From: Prevotella sp. tc2-28
GTDB lineage: Bacteria; Bacteroidota; Bacteroidia; Bacteroidales; Bacteroidaceae
DNA length: 64,000 nucleotides
Assembly (NCBI RefSeq): GCF_900107705.1
Contig: NZ_FNRE01000003.1
Location: 186,001 to 250,000, forward strand
Direction: 5' to 3'
Of the stretch, positions 1 to 7,918 are shown in pieces. The notes under the pieces are model-generated. The model was not told where the DNA came from, made no database searches, and worked only from the letters and a program-made list of their open reading frames with translations. Within the stretch, counting starts at the first letter, position 1. The number at the start of each line of letters is the position of its first letter. A program made the translations under genes and the position numbers.

Positions 1-1899
1 CACTCAAATAGTGATGGTTCTGTTAAGTATTATAACCAGCTTTATGGTGCTTGGTTTGGCGGAGCCAATTGCAGTATGAATCTCTCGGGCAGCGGCACCG
101 TTCGGTTGGAAGATGCCTTGCCTGCGACAGACAATAGCGGAGGCACCAAAACTATCTCTGTAGGTTCATTTGAGGCAACCACTACCACCATCGGCGGTAC
201 CATTACACCAGGTTTCTCTCAAAAAATGGGTGCAAGCTTCAATGCGAGTGCAACTTTTACACGGGGCTATACAGAAGGCAAGGCTTTTATGATGGGCACC
301 ACTGTGAACTACGCCGACCTGACCTGCCAGAAGAATACCGACGGCACGAAGGTAGCATGGACCTACGGCTGCGGTCCCAACATGCTGGAAGGCGACGACT
401 GGAGACAACATCCCCTGGCTCCCGATGCACTCGTTAACGACGTGGACATCAACAACCAGGCTTGCTGGTCGGTGGCCAATCCCGAGGGCAACTATACCCT
501 AAATGTCGAACAGGAGACAATGATGTCTACGCTGTTAGCCTGCGACGAGGATGAACTTGAGAAACAAGATTTGGATGATGCTGAACCAGGCGATAAAATA
601 ATCTTGAGCAAAAGCGTGAAAGACAAACCGCTGGCGTACACACTCACACTGCTTGTGCCCAACCGCTCTAAGCAGATATGGAACATGGACGTGACCTTCC
701 CCGAGATTACCCAGGACGGCTATAACGGTGTGAAGCCTCAACTGACAGAAGCCCTGAAGAACCAGTTCCCCAGCGTCTATCAGCCAGAGCTCATCTTGGC
801 AGACCAGACCCCAGAGAGCGAGAACATCATCAAGCAGATAGTGTCAGCATCAAAGAACCTGCTGATGGATCCAAACGCCCTGCAGACGCTGCGCGAATAT
901 GCGCTGACCTACAAGATTAGCGAGTTTACCATTAAGTGGTATTGTGCGGGAACAAATCATAACACCTATCAGCTGACCATCAAAGCTGAGGGCGACCCCG
1001 ACCCAGGCAAGGAAATCACACGCGACCCTGTTGACCTCTCCAAACTTACTGCCGACTACATGGCTCAAGACGGCGACGTGCTGACGGGCACGCTTGGCGG
1101 CAACTACAAGATTTCCGTAGCCCATGGTGCCGTCGTTACGCTGGACGGAGTGACCATCAATGGCACAAACGACGAGGCATACAACTGGGCAGGCATCTCA
1201 TGTCAGGGCAATGCCATCCTTGTGCTGGCTGACGGCTCAAAGAATGTGGTCAAGGGATTCAATGAAGCTAAGCCAGGCATCCATGTTCCTGAAGCCTGCA
1301 CACTGGTCATTCAAGGCAGTACAGGCACTCTTGATGCCAGCAGCAACGGAAAAGGCTGTGGAATAGGCAGCGGTACTAGCGGAAACGGAAACTGTGGTAA
1401 CATCGAAATTCAAGGTGGTGTCATTACAGCAACAGGAGGATCATATTGTGCTGGAATCGGTGCTGGAGACCAGCATGACTGCGGAAACATCCTGATTAGT
1501 GGTGGCATGGTTACCGCTACTGGCGGTTATTCTGGTGCTGGTATTGGCGGTGCTCATTCTATGACCGGTAATTATTCTTCCTGTGGTTCGATTACCATTA
1601 CTGGGGGCACCGTTATAGCTACAGGTGGCGATTTTGGTGCAGGAATAGGCAGCGGATATGGTGGAAGCGTGAGTGACATAACGTTGAGTGGTGGCACTAT
1701 CACCGCTGTAGCTGGTAAACATGAAAATTATGGGACACTTATGGATGCTATTGGCAATGGGAATGACGGCTCCTGTGGCAATATCACCATCACGAAAGGT
1801 GTCACCAGCGTGACAGTTACAGGTGATATTGGTGGTGCTGCCGGACATGCCACTGGCACTGTCACCATCGAGGAAGGTGCCAACGTTATCCGTCAATGA
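1..1899 (+). CDS. Large glycine-rich repeat surface protein, 5' end outside the window
   Basis: The frame is open from base 1, ahead of the first ATG at 76, so this is the C-terminal part of a longer protein. The first ~340 visible residues match no family I can name. From about nt 1030 the protein changes to a repetitive beta-rich domain with units such as GNIEIQGGVITATGG and AGIGAG/GIGSG that recur about every 30 residues, typical of a right-handed beta-helix or adhesin-like stalk in Bacteroidales surface proteins. It ends at VTIEEGANVIRQ with no recognisable sorting domain. A GC-rich hairpin follows the stop. Cell-surface location is inferred from the repeats only; the signal peptide would lie upstream of the window. 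Confidence 0.75.
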   Translation, partial: HSNSDGSVKYYNQLYGAWFGGANCSMNLSGSGTVRLEDALPATDNSGGTKTISVGSFEATTTTIGGTITPGFSQKMGASFNASATFTRGYTEGKAFMMGTTVNYADLTCQKNTDGTKVAWTYGCGPNMLEGDDWRQHPLAPDALVNDVDINNQACWSVANPEGNYTLNVEQETMMSTLLACDEDELEKQDLDDAEPGDKIILSKSVKDKPLAYTLTLLVPNRSKQIWNMDVTFPEITQDGYNGVKPQLTEALKNQFPSVYQPELILADQTPESENIIKQIVSASKNLLMDPNALQTLREYALTYKISEFTIKWYCAGTNHNTYQLTIKAEGDPDPGKEITRDPVDLSKLTADYMAQDGDVLTGTLGGNYKISVAHGAVVTLDGVTINGTNDEAYNWAGISCQGNAILVLADGSKNVVKGFNEAKPGIHVPEACTLVIQGSTGTLDASSNGKGCGIGSGTSGNGNCGNIEIQGGVITATGGSYCAGIGAGDQHDCGNILISGGMVTATGGYSGAGIGGAHSMTGNYSSCGSITITGGTVIATGGDFGAGIGSGYGGSVSDITLSGGTITAVAGKHENYGTLMDAIGNGNDGSCGNITITKGVTSVTVTGDIGGAAGHATGTVTIEEGANVIRQ

Positions 1900-1908
1900 T
1901 ACTGATAA

Positions 1909-1937
1909 ATGGGACTGTCCGGTGTGGACGGTCCCAT
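1909..1937 (+). terminator. Hairpin after the glycine-rich surface protein
   Basis: A 12-bp stem (ATGGGACTGTCC pairing with GGACGGTCCCAT, one wobble) with a 5-nt loop starts 10 nt after the stop codon. There is no strong U tract, only TATTATGATTTG, so termination may be weak. It also lies between convergent genes. Confidence 0.55.
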
Positions 1938-1962
1938 TATTATGATTTGTGCAGGCTTGCTG

Positions 1963-4191
1963 TTATTTGTTAAGGTATTTCTTGCCTTTGTAGATGACGA
2001 GGCCTTTGTGGTTCTTGCCCACCTGCTGGCCCATCATGTTGTAGACGGGGGCGTCGACGCTGTACATGGTGGCGGGAGTGGCCTGACGCTGGCCGCCGAG
2101 TTCGACGGTGTCGATGCCGGTGCTGTTCAGTATCTTCTTCAGGCCTTTCAGACAGTTCAGTTTGCCGAAGCCTGCCTGTACCCTGTTGTGCGACGGCAGC
2201 TTATTGACATCGGTTGTCCACTCGTCGTTGTCGCAGGTCTCCTTCATGATGTTTACGATCTGAGCCGTGGTCAGTTGGGGATTGGCCTGCATCCACAGGG
2301 CTACGACGCCTGAGGCGACGGGTGTCGACATGGACGTTCCTTGCGACAGATAATACCAGTTCGGACGGTCGAATTTCTGTATGTTCATGCACAAATACCT
2401 TTTGTAACGGTCAGCCAGTGTTTCACTGGCAACGCCAGGCTCATCCTGGAAGTATACAGTGTTGTAGTTGTTGGCAGCAGAGATTAGTCCCTGTCCCGGT
2501 GCAATCACCGTGGGATGTGGTTTGCCGTTGTCGTCAACACAATAGCCGGAGAAATCGGAAATCTCGCCAACCACCTGCTTGCTGCCTGTCAGCACAGACT
2601 TGGAGTAGCTGTTTTCGTCGCCCTGATAGTTGTTCCAATTGGTCTTGGTGATATACGAGCCGACGCTGATGATCGATTCGTTGCAGACGCCCGTGTTGCA
2701 GGCAAAGTCGCCATTGCCCTTGGTCCAGCCGTTGCCGGGGAAGTCGTAGAACAATTCTCCCACGGGTGCGTCGAAGCAAGCCTCTTCGTTGTTGTCGCCC
2801 GTACAGATCATGTTGATGGTCTGGTTGGCGTGACCTGCCTTGACTAAAATGGCCAGTCGATAGCGTATGTCATCCACAAACACGCTCTTTCTCATGAACG
2901 ACAGGCGGTAGATTTTGGCATCGGTGCCCTTGAGCGTCTTGACGGTACGGGCCATCATCTTGACGTCGTTAGGATTGACTGTTTTGCCGTCCGCATACGT
3001 CAGCTGGTCTTTCATGTCGACAAAATTGCCGCTAATCAAGTCGACCAAGGCGAGCGTCGGTGTGAAGTCCTGATAGTCGGTGGCATAGAGATAATACAGT
3101 TCACGATATTCTGACTTGAAGTCTTTGGTCGTGCTGGATGCTCCTAACACCGTCTTCAGCTGGACGTCGGTGTTGGGCAACGTCTTGATAATCGACTGCC
3201 ACATGCTGGCAGAGTTGCCTGTGCTAACCACTACGGCACGTCCGGGAGCAGTACCGTTCTCCGTCAGCAGGGCAATGCCCTGGGCCATCTTGTCGCTGCC
3301 GTCGTGCAGTCCGGCAACGCCTCCCAGACTGATGTTGACAACGGCGGGTTTCTTCACTTTCTCGGCATACTCAAAGACCCTCATGATGCCATCGACGATG
3401 TTGGCATCGCTCATGTTTTTGCTGATTCCAACCAGCACCAGTTCCGTCTCGGGTGCCATTCCCTGCATATTGTTGCCCATTTCGGAACCTCCGGCAATGG
3501 CTGATGTGTGTGTGCCGTGCGACGATTGTTCGGAGTCGGCGGTCAGATATGAGATAACTTCCGGATCGAATTCTATCAGCTCGTCCGCGTCTTCGTCGTA
3601 TTCAACAACTTTCGCCACGCGCGAGGAGCCGTCGGCATTGCGGAAGGCTGCGTGATTGTAGTCGATACCGCCGTCGATAACGCCCAGCACGACACCCTTG
3701 CCCGTATAGGCCTGAGGCAGTCCCATAGCTTTGGCGGCAACTTCCGTATTCACCAGGTCGACACCGGTATATTTGCGGGCTTCGTCATTCTGCACTTTCT
3801 TCACCTCGTCAGCCGTCACACTGCTGAACTCGTCGACCTGTTCCAACTGTTGCAGCTTGTCGGCAGGAATGCGCAAAGCTACCATATTGCCCAGCACGAA
3901 GCGCACCTGAATGCCCAGCTGCTGGAGTTTCTCCGTGGGACACTCAGCACCCTCCTTCAGCGTTGCGAAGGCTGACAGCGTCCGGATGCTTCCGTCGGCA
4001 TTGAACCGCACGGAAATTTCCTTGTTAACACCTTTGGCGTCTAGCGGGCTCAACCCCTGTGCGCGACGGGCTGCAGACTGCTGTACGAGCTCAGTCAGGC
4101 GTCCGTCAATCTTCTGTGCATACACGCCGCTCGCCATCAGCAGCAGCGCCAGTACCATGACCATTTTTACTAATACCTTTTTCTTCATCAT
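1963..4191 (-). CDS. S8 family subtilisin-like serine protease, secreted
   Basis: A 742-residue protein beginning with a clear signal peptide that ends near GVYAQ, so it is exported. The subtilase catalytic triad is visible: Asp in GVIDGGIDYNH, His in SSHGTHTSAIAGG and Ser in GTSMSTPVASG. A large insertion separates the His and Ser blocks, as in many Bacteroidetes S8 proteases. The C terminus (VYNMMGQQVGKNHKGLVIYK...) resembles the short tail seen on many exported Prevotella proteins. It has its own promoter, separate from the STAS gene upstream. Its substrate cannot be read from sequence; extracellular or surface proteolysis is inferred. Confidence 0.93.
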   Translation of the reverse strand: MMKKKVLVKMVMVLALLLMASGVYAQKIDGRLTELVQQSAARRAQGLSPLDAKGVNKEISVRFNADGSIRTLSAFATLKEGAECPTEKLQQLGIQVRFVLGNMVALRIPADKLQQLEQVDEFSSVTADEVKKVQNDEARKYTGVDLVNTEVAAKAMGLPQAYTGKGVVLGVIDGGIDYNHAAFRNADGSSRVAKVVEYDEDADELIEFDPEVISYLTADSEQSSHGTHTSAIAGGSEMGNNMQGMAPETELVLVGISKNMSDANIVDGIMRVFEYAEKVKKPAVVNISLGGVAGLHDGSDKMAQGIALLTENGTAPGRAVVVSTGNSASMWQSIIKTLPNTDVQLKTVLGASSTTKDFKSEYRELYYLYATDYQDFTPTLALVDLISGNFVDMKDQLTYADGKTVNPNDVKMMARTVKTLKGTDAKIYRLSFMRKSVFVDDIRYRLAILVKAGHANQTINMICTGDNNEEACFDAPVGELFYDFPGNGWTKGNGDFACNTGVCNESIISVGSYITKTNWNNYQGDENSYSKSVLTGSKQVVGEISDFSGYCVDDNGKPHPTVIAPGQGLISAANNYNTVYFQDEPGVASETLADRYKRYLCMNIQKFDRPNWYYLSQGTSMSTPVASGVVALWMQANPQLTTAQIVNIMKETCDNDEWTTDVNKLPSHNRVQAGFGKLNCLKGLKKILNSTGIDTVELGGQRQATPATMYSVDAPVYNMMGQQVGKNHKGLVIYKGKKYLNK

Positions 4192-4217
4192 TTTCGTTTG
4201 CTTTTTTTAACACGCTG

Positions 4218-4225
4218 CAAAGGTA
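4218..4225 (-). promoter_or_regulatory. -7 element for the S8 protease gene
   Basis: TACCTTTG on the minus strand fits the Bacteroidetes TAnnTTTG consensus and lies 26 nt before the start codon. No TTG was found at the ideal -33 spacing. Confidence 0.55.
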
Positions 4226-4278
4226 CGACTATTTTTCCAATTCCCCGATAATCTGCGAAAAATAATGCCCCACCCGAC

Positions 4279-4581
4279 TTACTCGAACTCGAAAATATTG
4301 ATGAAGCCGGTCAGCTGGAACACATTCTTGATGTCGTCGTTCACATCGCGCAGAACGACGCGGCTGCCAGCAGCTTTGGCACCCTTGAGGATGCTGAGCA
4401 GGATGCGCAGTCCGCTGGAGGCAATATACTCCAGTTCCTTACAATCGATGATGACATCTTTTCCACCGGTGGCAAAGAGAGGTTTCAGGGTTTCTTCTAC
4501 CTCCAAAGCTGCAGCGGTGTCCATTTCTCCTTGTAACGCGGCAACATAAGTGCCGTTGAGTTCTTCTACTTTTACGTTCAT
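4279..4581 (-). CDS. STAS-domain anti-sigma factor antagonist-like protein
   Basis: A 100-residue single-domain STAS protein. The conserved segment around DVIIDCKELEYIASSGLRIL carries the serine pair (about residues 55-56) where SpoIIAA/RsbV proteins are phosphorylated. In the known pathway the unphosphorylated STAS protein binds an RsbW-type kinase and makes it release its target. The kinase is encoded directly upstream (24-nt gap, same strand), so the two are very probably partners. The start chosen is the only ATG (MNVKVEEL); the frame also has an upstream TTG. Bacteroidetes lack sigma-B, so the final target is unknown. Confidence 0.9.
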   Translation of the reverse strand: MNVKVEELNGTYVAALQGEMDTAAALEVEETLKPLFATGGKDVIIDCKELEYIASSGLRILLSILKGAKAAGSRVVLRDVNDDIKNVFQLTGFINIFEFE

Positions 4582-4605
4582 AATCAAAAATATTTTAATT
4601 GAAGT

Positions 4606-5046
4606 TTACTTTATTTTCTTAATCAGTGTCAGCACATTCTTTCCATCGGTCCGCTCGTAGTTAATGCTGTCCATCTGCTCGCGAACCAGCAGGATGCCCA
4701 GTCCGCCGATATTGCGTTCTTCGGCAGAGAGCGTCGTATCGGCACGCTGCATCGCGGTGGGATCGAAGGCTTGACCCTTGTCGATAATCTGGGTACGCAC
4801 CGTTTTGCCGTCGGAAAGCACGCGGATGGTGATGTCGCCCTCGGTTCCAATCGGATAGGCATAGTCGATGACGTTGACAACGGCTTCTTCGACGGCCAGA
4901 CGCAGCTGGTTGGCGACTGACGTGCTGACGTCCAGCTGCTGGGAAACAGACTTCAAGAACTCGCTCAGGCGCTTCACCTCGTACACTTCGTTCTTGATGA
5001 CCAGTGTCTCGGTCAGTATGCTCTGCTGTATCTGATTAATTACCAT
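4606..5046 (-). CDS. RsbW/SpoIIAB-like ATP-binding anti-sigma regulatory kinase
   Basis: A GHKL-type ATPase of about 146 residues. The N box is in RLAVEEAVVNVIDYAY, the G1 box in QIIDKGQAFDP and the glycine lid in NIGGLGILLVREQMD. It would phosphorylate the STAS protein encoded next. The start is set at MVINQIQQ because this ATG overlaps the stop of the upstream gene as ATGGTAA, a translational-coupling arrangement; the frame continues 14 codons further upstream. Sharing an operon with an outer-membrane porin-like gene is unusual for this family. Confidence 0.9.
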   Translation of the reverse strand: MVINQIQQSILTETLVIKNEVYEVKRLSEFLKSVSQQLDVSTSVANQLRLAVEEAVVNVIDYAYPIGTEGDITIRVLSDGKTVRTQIIDKGQAFDPTAMQRADTTLSAEERNIGGLGILLVREQMDSINYERTDGKNVLTLIKKIK

Positions 5047-6407
5047 TTCGTGGTGAACAAACTGGGAGAAATATCCAATGTGAACCAAGCCCAGCGTGCA
5101 TGACTGCTACTTTCGTCCTGCTTCAGGCGGGCCATGGTCTCGGTACCCCACATGTGGGTGTAGTTGGCTGTCAGCGCAATATCCTTTGAGAACTGGTAGG
5201 TTGCCGTAAGCTCAAAACAGTGGCCCAGCGTGCGGTTCAGGTCGAGCAGCTTGGTTGCAGTGGCCAGATAGTGGTAGTCGACATTGCAGGTCAAATTGGG
5301 AACAGGCTTGACATTACCGCCGATGAAGGCGTTCTGCAGACCGGGGGTAAAGCCGTTCCTGTAGGCACTCTGGTAGAAGAAGTCCATGATGCCGTAGAAC
5401 TTATTGCGCGAACCAAACAGCGGGGAGAAGCCCTTGATAGTCTCGTGGCGCACCATTCCCAGACCGCCATAGCCCGATGGCACGAAGTCGTCACCGCTCA
5501 AATAGTCATAGCCCGCCTCGAAGCCGTAGTTGTCGGCAGGCATGGCGGAAATCTTCCCACTGGCCATCCAGGCGCGGACATCCATGGCGTTCACGTCCTT
5601 CACCACCATCTCACCAATCTGACGATAATACGAGCCTTCTACGGTGAAGTGCTTGGGATGGAAATTCACATAGCCTCCGAACATCTGCTGATAGACGGTG
5701 CGTGCGCCATTCACCTTGTAGTCCCATTCCTTCGGATCTATCTTGCCTGCCTGCATGCCCACATTCATGAAAAGCAGCGAGGCACTCAGCGGGAACTTGG
5801 GAACGTCATAGTGATACCACACCGTCTGCATCGTCTTATAGGCTTGGGCACCATTGACGTAATAAGTGCCGTTATATACATTTTCCTCGTTCTGGTTGTA
5901 ACACAGGATGGCATGCACCTTGTGGCCCGCACCCTCGTAACCCAGTCGTAACGCATCGTGCGCCAGAGAGGCCATAGCAAAATCGTTCAGACCGATGATG
6001 CGCTCGTCGTCGTATGCCAGCGCGATACGACCAACCTGGGCAAAGAGTCCGCTCTTGTGTGTCATCTTCGCCCACCCTTCATACAGGTTGACGGCCTTAT
6101 TGCCCGACTGTCCCCAGACGGCCAGGTTCTGCAACACGGCGCGCGCCTCGAGGCCTTTTCGGCTATAGTCCACCGCCAGACGGGTACGCCCCATCAGAAA
6201 GTGGGAACGGTATTCCTTGGGAGCGCCGTCTTCGATGCTTCTCGGAAGACCACCGCCACAGGTCTCTCCGTGCGTACGGAAGAAAAGTGAGACACTCAGC
6301 GTGTTTTGCGTAGAGTCACTCTGTGCCCAACTTGGCTGGGATAACATCGCCATTGAAAGGAACGAGACAATGGTTATCAAACGGTTGCAGGATCTCTTAG
6401 CCGTCAT
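5040..6407 (-). CDS. Porin-like outer-membrane beta-barrel protein
   Basis: A 455-residue protein with a signal peptide ending near PSWAQ. The mature part has alternating aromatic and polar strands and ends with a short strand terminating in Trp (SLFTTKW), as in outer-membrane barrels. The overall look is of an alginate-export/porin-like family (for example the GLEARAVLQNLAVWGQ and FAQVGRIALAYDDERI segments). It is the first gene of an operon with the RsbW-like kinase and the STAS protein. The transported substrate is unknown. Confidence 0.75.
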   Translation of the reverse strand: MTAKRSCNRLITIVSFLSMAMLSQPSWAQSDSTQNTLSVSLFFRTHGETCGGGLPRSIEDGAPKEYRSHFLMGRTRLAVDYSRKGLEARAVLQNLAVWGQSGNKAVNLYEGWAKMTHKSGLFAQVGRIALAYDDERIIGLNDFAMASLAHDALRLGYEGAGHKVHAILCYNQNEENVYNGTYYVNGAQAYKTMQTVWYHYDVPKFPLSASLLFMNVGMQAGKIDPKEWDYKVNGARTVYQQMFGGYVNFHPKHFTVEGSYYRQIGEMVVKDVNAMDVRAWMASGKISAMPADNYGFEAGYDYLSGDDFVPSGYGGLGMVRHETIKGFSPLFGSRNKFYGIMDFFYQSAYRNGFTPGLQNAFIGGNVKPVPNLTCNVDYHYLATATKLLDLNRTLGHCFELTATYQFSKDIALTANYTHMWGTETMARLKQDESSSHARWAWFTLDISPSLFTTKW

Positions 6408-6428
6408 ATTTTTTTAGTTAATGTGTGG

Positions 6429-6459
6429 CAAATATAGTAATAAATTTCCATTCTCACAA
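6429..6459 (-). promoter_or_regulatory. Promoter of the porin/RsbW/STAS operon
   Basis: On the minus strand, TTG, 20 nt, then TATATTTG (6436-6429), 21 nt before the start codon at 6407. It lies downstream of the hairpin at 6498-6517, so the operon does not depend on transcription through that hairpin. Confidence 0.6.
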
Positions 6460-6491
6460 GAATACACGATTTTTTTCGCCCTTGGGATAAG

Positions 6492-6567
6492 AAAAAAGGC
6501 CGACTTCACAGTCAGCCGTTTTGTATTATACTAAACTAAACAAATACTTTATGTGGTTAAAAACCTG
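6492..6567 (-). ncRNA. Candidate small RNA of about 75 nt
   Basis: On the minus strand a TACCTTTG promoter element (6578-6571) with a TTG 20 nt upstream is followed by about 75 nt that contain no ATG. They end in a strong terminator: GGCTGACT pairing with AGTCGGCC around a 4-nt loop, followed by six T. The next gene downstream has its own promoter beyond the terminator. A second small hairpin (GGTT-TTT-AACC) lies near the 5' end. The alternative is that this is only the terminator of the upstream membrane-protein gene with a chance promoter match. The family is not recognised. Confidence 0.45.
6498..6517 (-). terminator. Intrinsic terminator
   Basis: An 8-bp stem with one G-U pair, a 4-nt loop, and six T on the minus-strand 3' side (6497-6492). 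It ends the candidate small RNA and any readthrough from the two-component operon. Confidence 0.8.
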
Positions 6568-6570
6568 GTG

Positions 6571-6601
6571 CAAAGGTAGTGGGTTTTCGCGAAACCTGCA
6601 A
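6571..6601 (-). promoter_or_regulatory. Promoter of the candidate small RNA
   Basis: TTG (6601-6599), a 20-nt spacer and TACCTTTG (6578-6571) on the minus strand. It lies 19 nt beyond the stop of the upstream membrane-protein gene. Confidence 0.5.
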
Positions 6602-6619
6602 TACCTAAAATATGGGATT

Positions 6620-7201
6620 TTAGGGGAGCACGAAACGGAAGGACTCATAAATTTGAATGACAAGCACATAGAACAGCAACCAAGGCGCCCCCTGACAGAT
6701 ACCTTGCAGCACGACATCATAGACGGCAGAGATATTCTCAAAGCGGCCTGACACCATACCGTAGAAGGCAGAGATGAGCGTCACGCTGAAGGCGATGACG
6801 GGCACGAGTGAGGCTGAGAAGGGCGACGGCCACAGACCACCGACGGCGCTGAGCAGCACGGCATGAGGAGTAGCGGTAAGTAACACCATAACACCCACGA
6901 TGATGCCCAGCAACAGCAACGCCATAAACTGAGCACGGCGCTCACGGTAGTTGGTAGGCCGATGGAGCAGACAACTGCGACTGAGACAGCCCCAGGCAAT
7001 GGAGCACAGTACTATCCAGACAAGCAATGGTGTGGCCAGCAGGTCGGAGAAATGCCCCATCAACCATCGCAAGCCCTCAGCGGAGAGCAGCGAACGGACA
7101 CCACTCGTAGGATAAGCTGCCGAGAAGAGCCACGATACGAGCATGAGCAGCATCTGGCAGATGACTAACGTCAGGGCAATATGTGGAAGAAACCTTTTCA
7201 C
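6620..7201 (-). CDS. Multi-pass membrane protein resembling the AbgT N-terminal region
   Basis: 193 residues with about five hydrophobic segments. The stretch RSLLSAEGLRWLMGHFSDLL resembles the conserved region of AbgT (p-aminobenzoyl-glutamate) transporters, but the protein is less than half of a full AbgT, so it may not be a transporter by itself. The start is a GTG directly after the stop of the response regulator (TAAGTG), so it is the last gene of the two-component operon. Functional assignment is weak; existence of the gene is well supported by coupling and length. Confidence 0.7.
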   Translation of the reverse strand: MKRFLPHIALTLVICQMLLMLVSWLFSAAYPTSGVRSLLSAEGLRWLMGHFSDLLATPLLVWIVLCSIAWGCLSRSCLLHRPTNYRERRAQFMALLLLGIIVGVMVLLTATPHAVLLSAVGGLWPSPFSASLVPVIAFSVTLISAFYGMVSGRFENISAVYDVVLQGICQGAPWLLFYVLVIQIYESFRFVLP

Positions 7202-7918
7202 TTATTCCATATCGGGTTCAAGATTATCGACATCGAGGATGCGCAGTTCGAGGGCACGCACAACCAGACGGGTGGCATTGACACTCTCGCCACCGGGGAA
7301 GAGTTTCTTGACCAACTCGTTCTGACGCTTCTCGAGGCTCTTCACACCGAAGGGCATACCGCGCAGACCGGTAATCTGCTCCTTGGTGTAACCCAGGGCG
7401 AGATGACGAAGGAAACGCTCGTCGTACTCGTCAATCTCGTAGTTGATGAGTGCCTCGTTACGGGCGAGCTGCGAGGAGACAGCATGCTTGAAGCGCTCGA
7501 CAATCTTCTCAAGGATAGGTTCGTTGAAGACCAACTGCTTGCCTTCCATCACTGCCATAACATCACGACGGGTGAGCAGTTCGCCCGTCTTGAGGATAAT
7601 ACCGTCGGCACCGGCATCGAGCACGTCAACCCACAGCTTCTCATTGATAATCTCACCGGTAAAGATGAGTATCTTGACCTGCGGATAGAGCTCCTTGGTC
7701 TGACGGCAGATTTCAACACCGACCGTGGTTGACCCTCCCAATCCGAGGTCGAGCAGTACTAGGTCGGGCTGCTGTTGTTTGATGAGACGCCAGTAGGCTG
7801 ACTCACAATCAGCGGTTCCGATGACGTCGGCCTCAGGGATTTCATGACGAATGATGCCTTCCGTGCCTTTGAGTTCGAGGGGCACGTCCTCGACGATAAT
7901 CAGTTTAAATTTTTCCAT
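7202..7918 (-). CDS. Response regulator with LuxR-like C-terminal domain
   Basis: 238 residues. The receiver domain has the acidic pocket and phosphorylatable Asp ([24 protein letters not shown]), a Thr in ILIFTGE and a Lys near GIILKTGELLT. The C-terminal ~80 residues (RFLRHLALGYTKEQITGLRGM) look like a LuxR-type helix-turn-helix. Its start lies inside the end of the histidine kinase gene (14-bp overlap), so it is almost certainly that kinase's partner. The regulon is unknown; the position after the KDG/KDPG genes suggests, but does not show, a link to sugar-acid use. Confidence 0.92.
   Translation of the reverse strand: MEKFKLIIVEDVPLELKGTEGIIRHEIPEADVIGTADCESAYWRLIKQQQPDLVLLDLGLGGSTTVGVEICRQTKELYPQVKILIFTGEIINEKLWVDVLDAGADGIILKTGELLTRRDVMAVMEGKQLVFNEPILEKIVERFKHAVSSQLARNEALINYEIDEYDERFLRHLALGYTKEQITGLRGMPFGVKSLEKRQNELVKKLFPGGESVNATRLVVRALELRILDVDNLEPDME

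Noticed and set aside
1441..1896. Thr/Ser-rich antisense frame in the first gene
   Set aside because: It only mirrors the Gly/Thr repeats of the sense protein.
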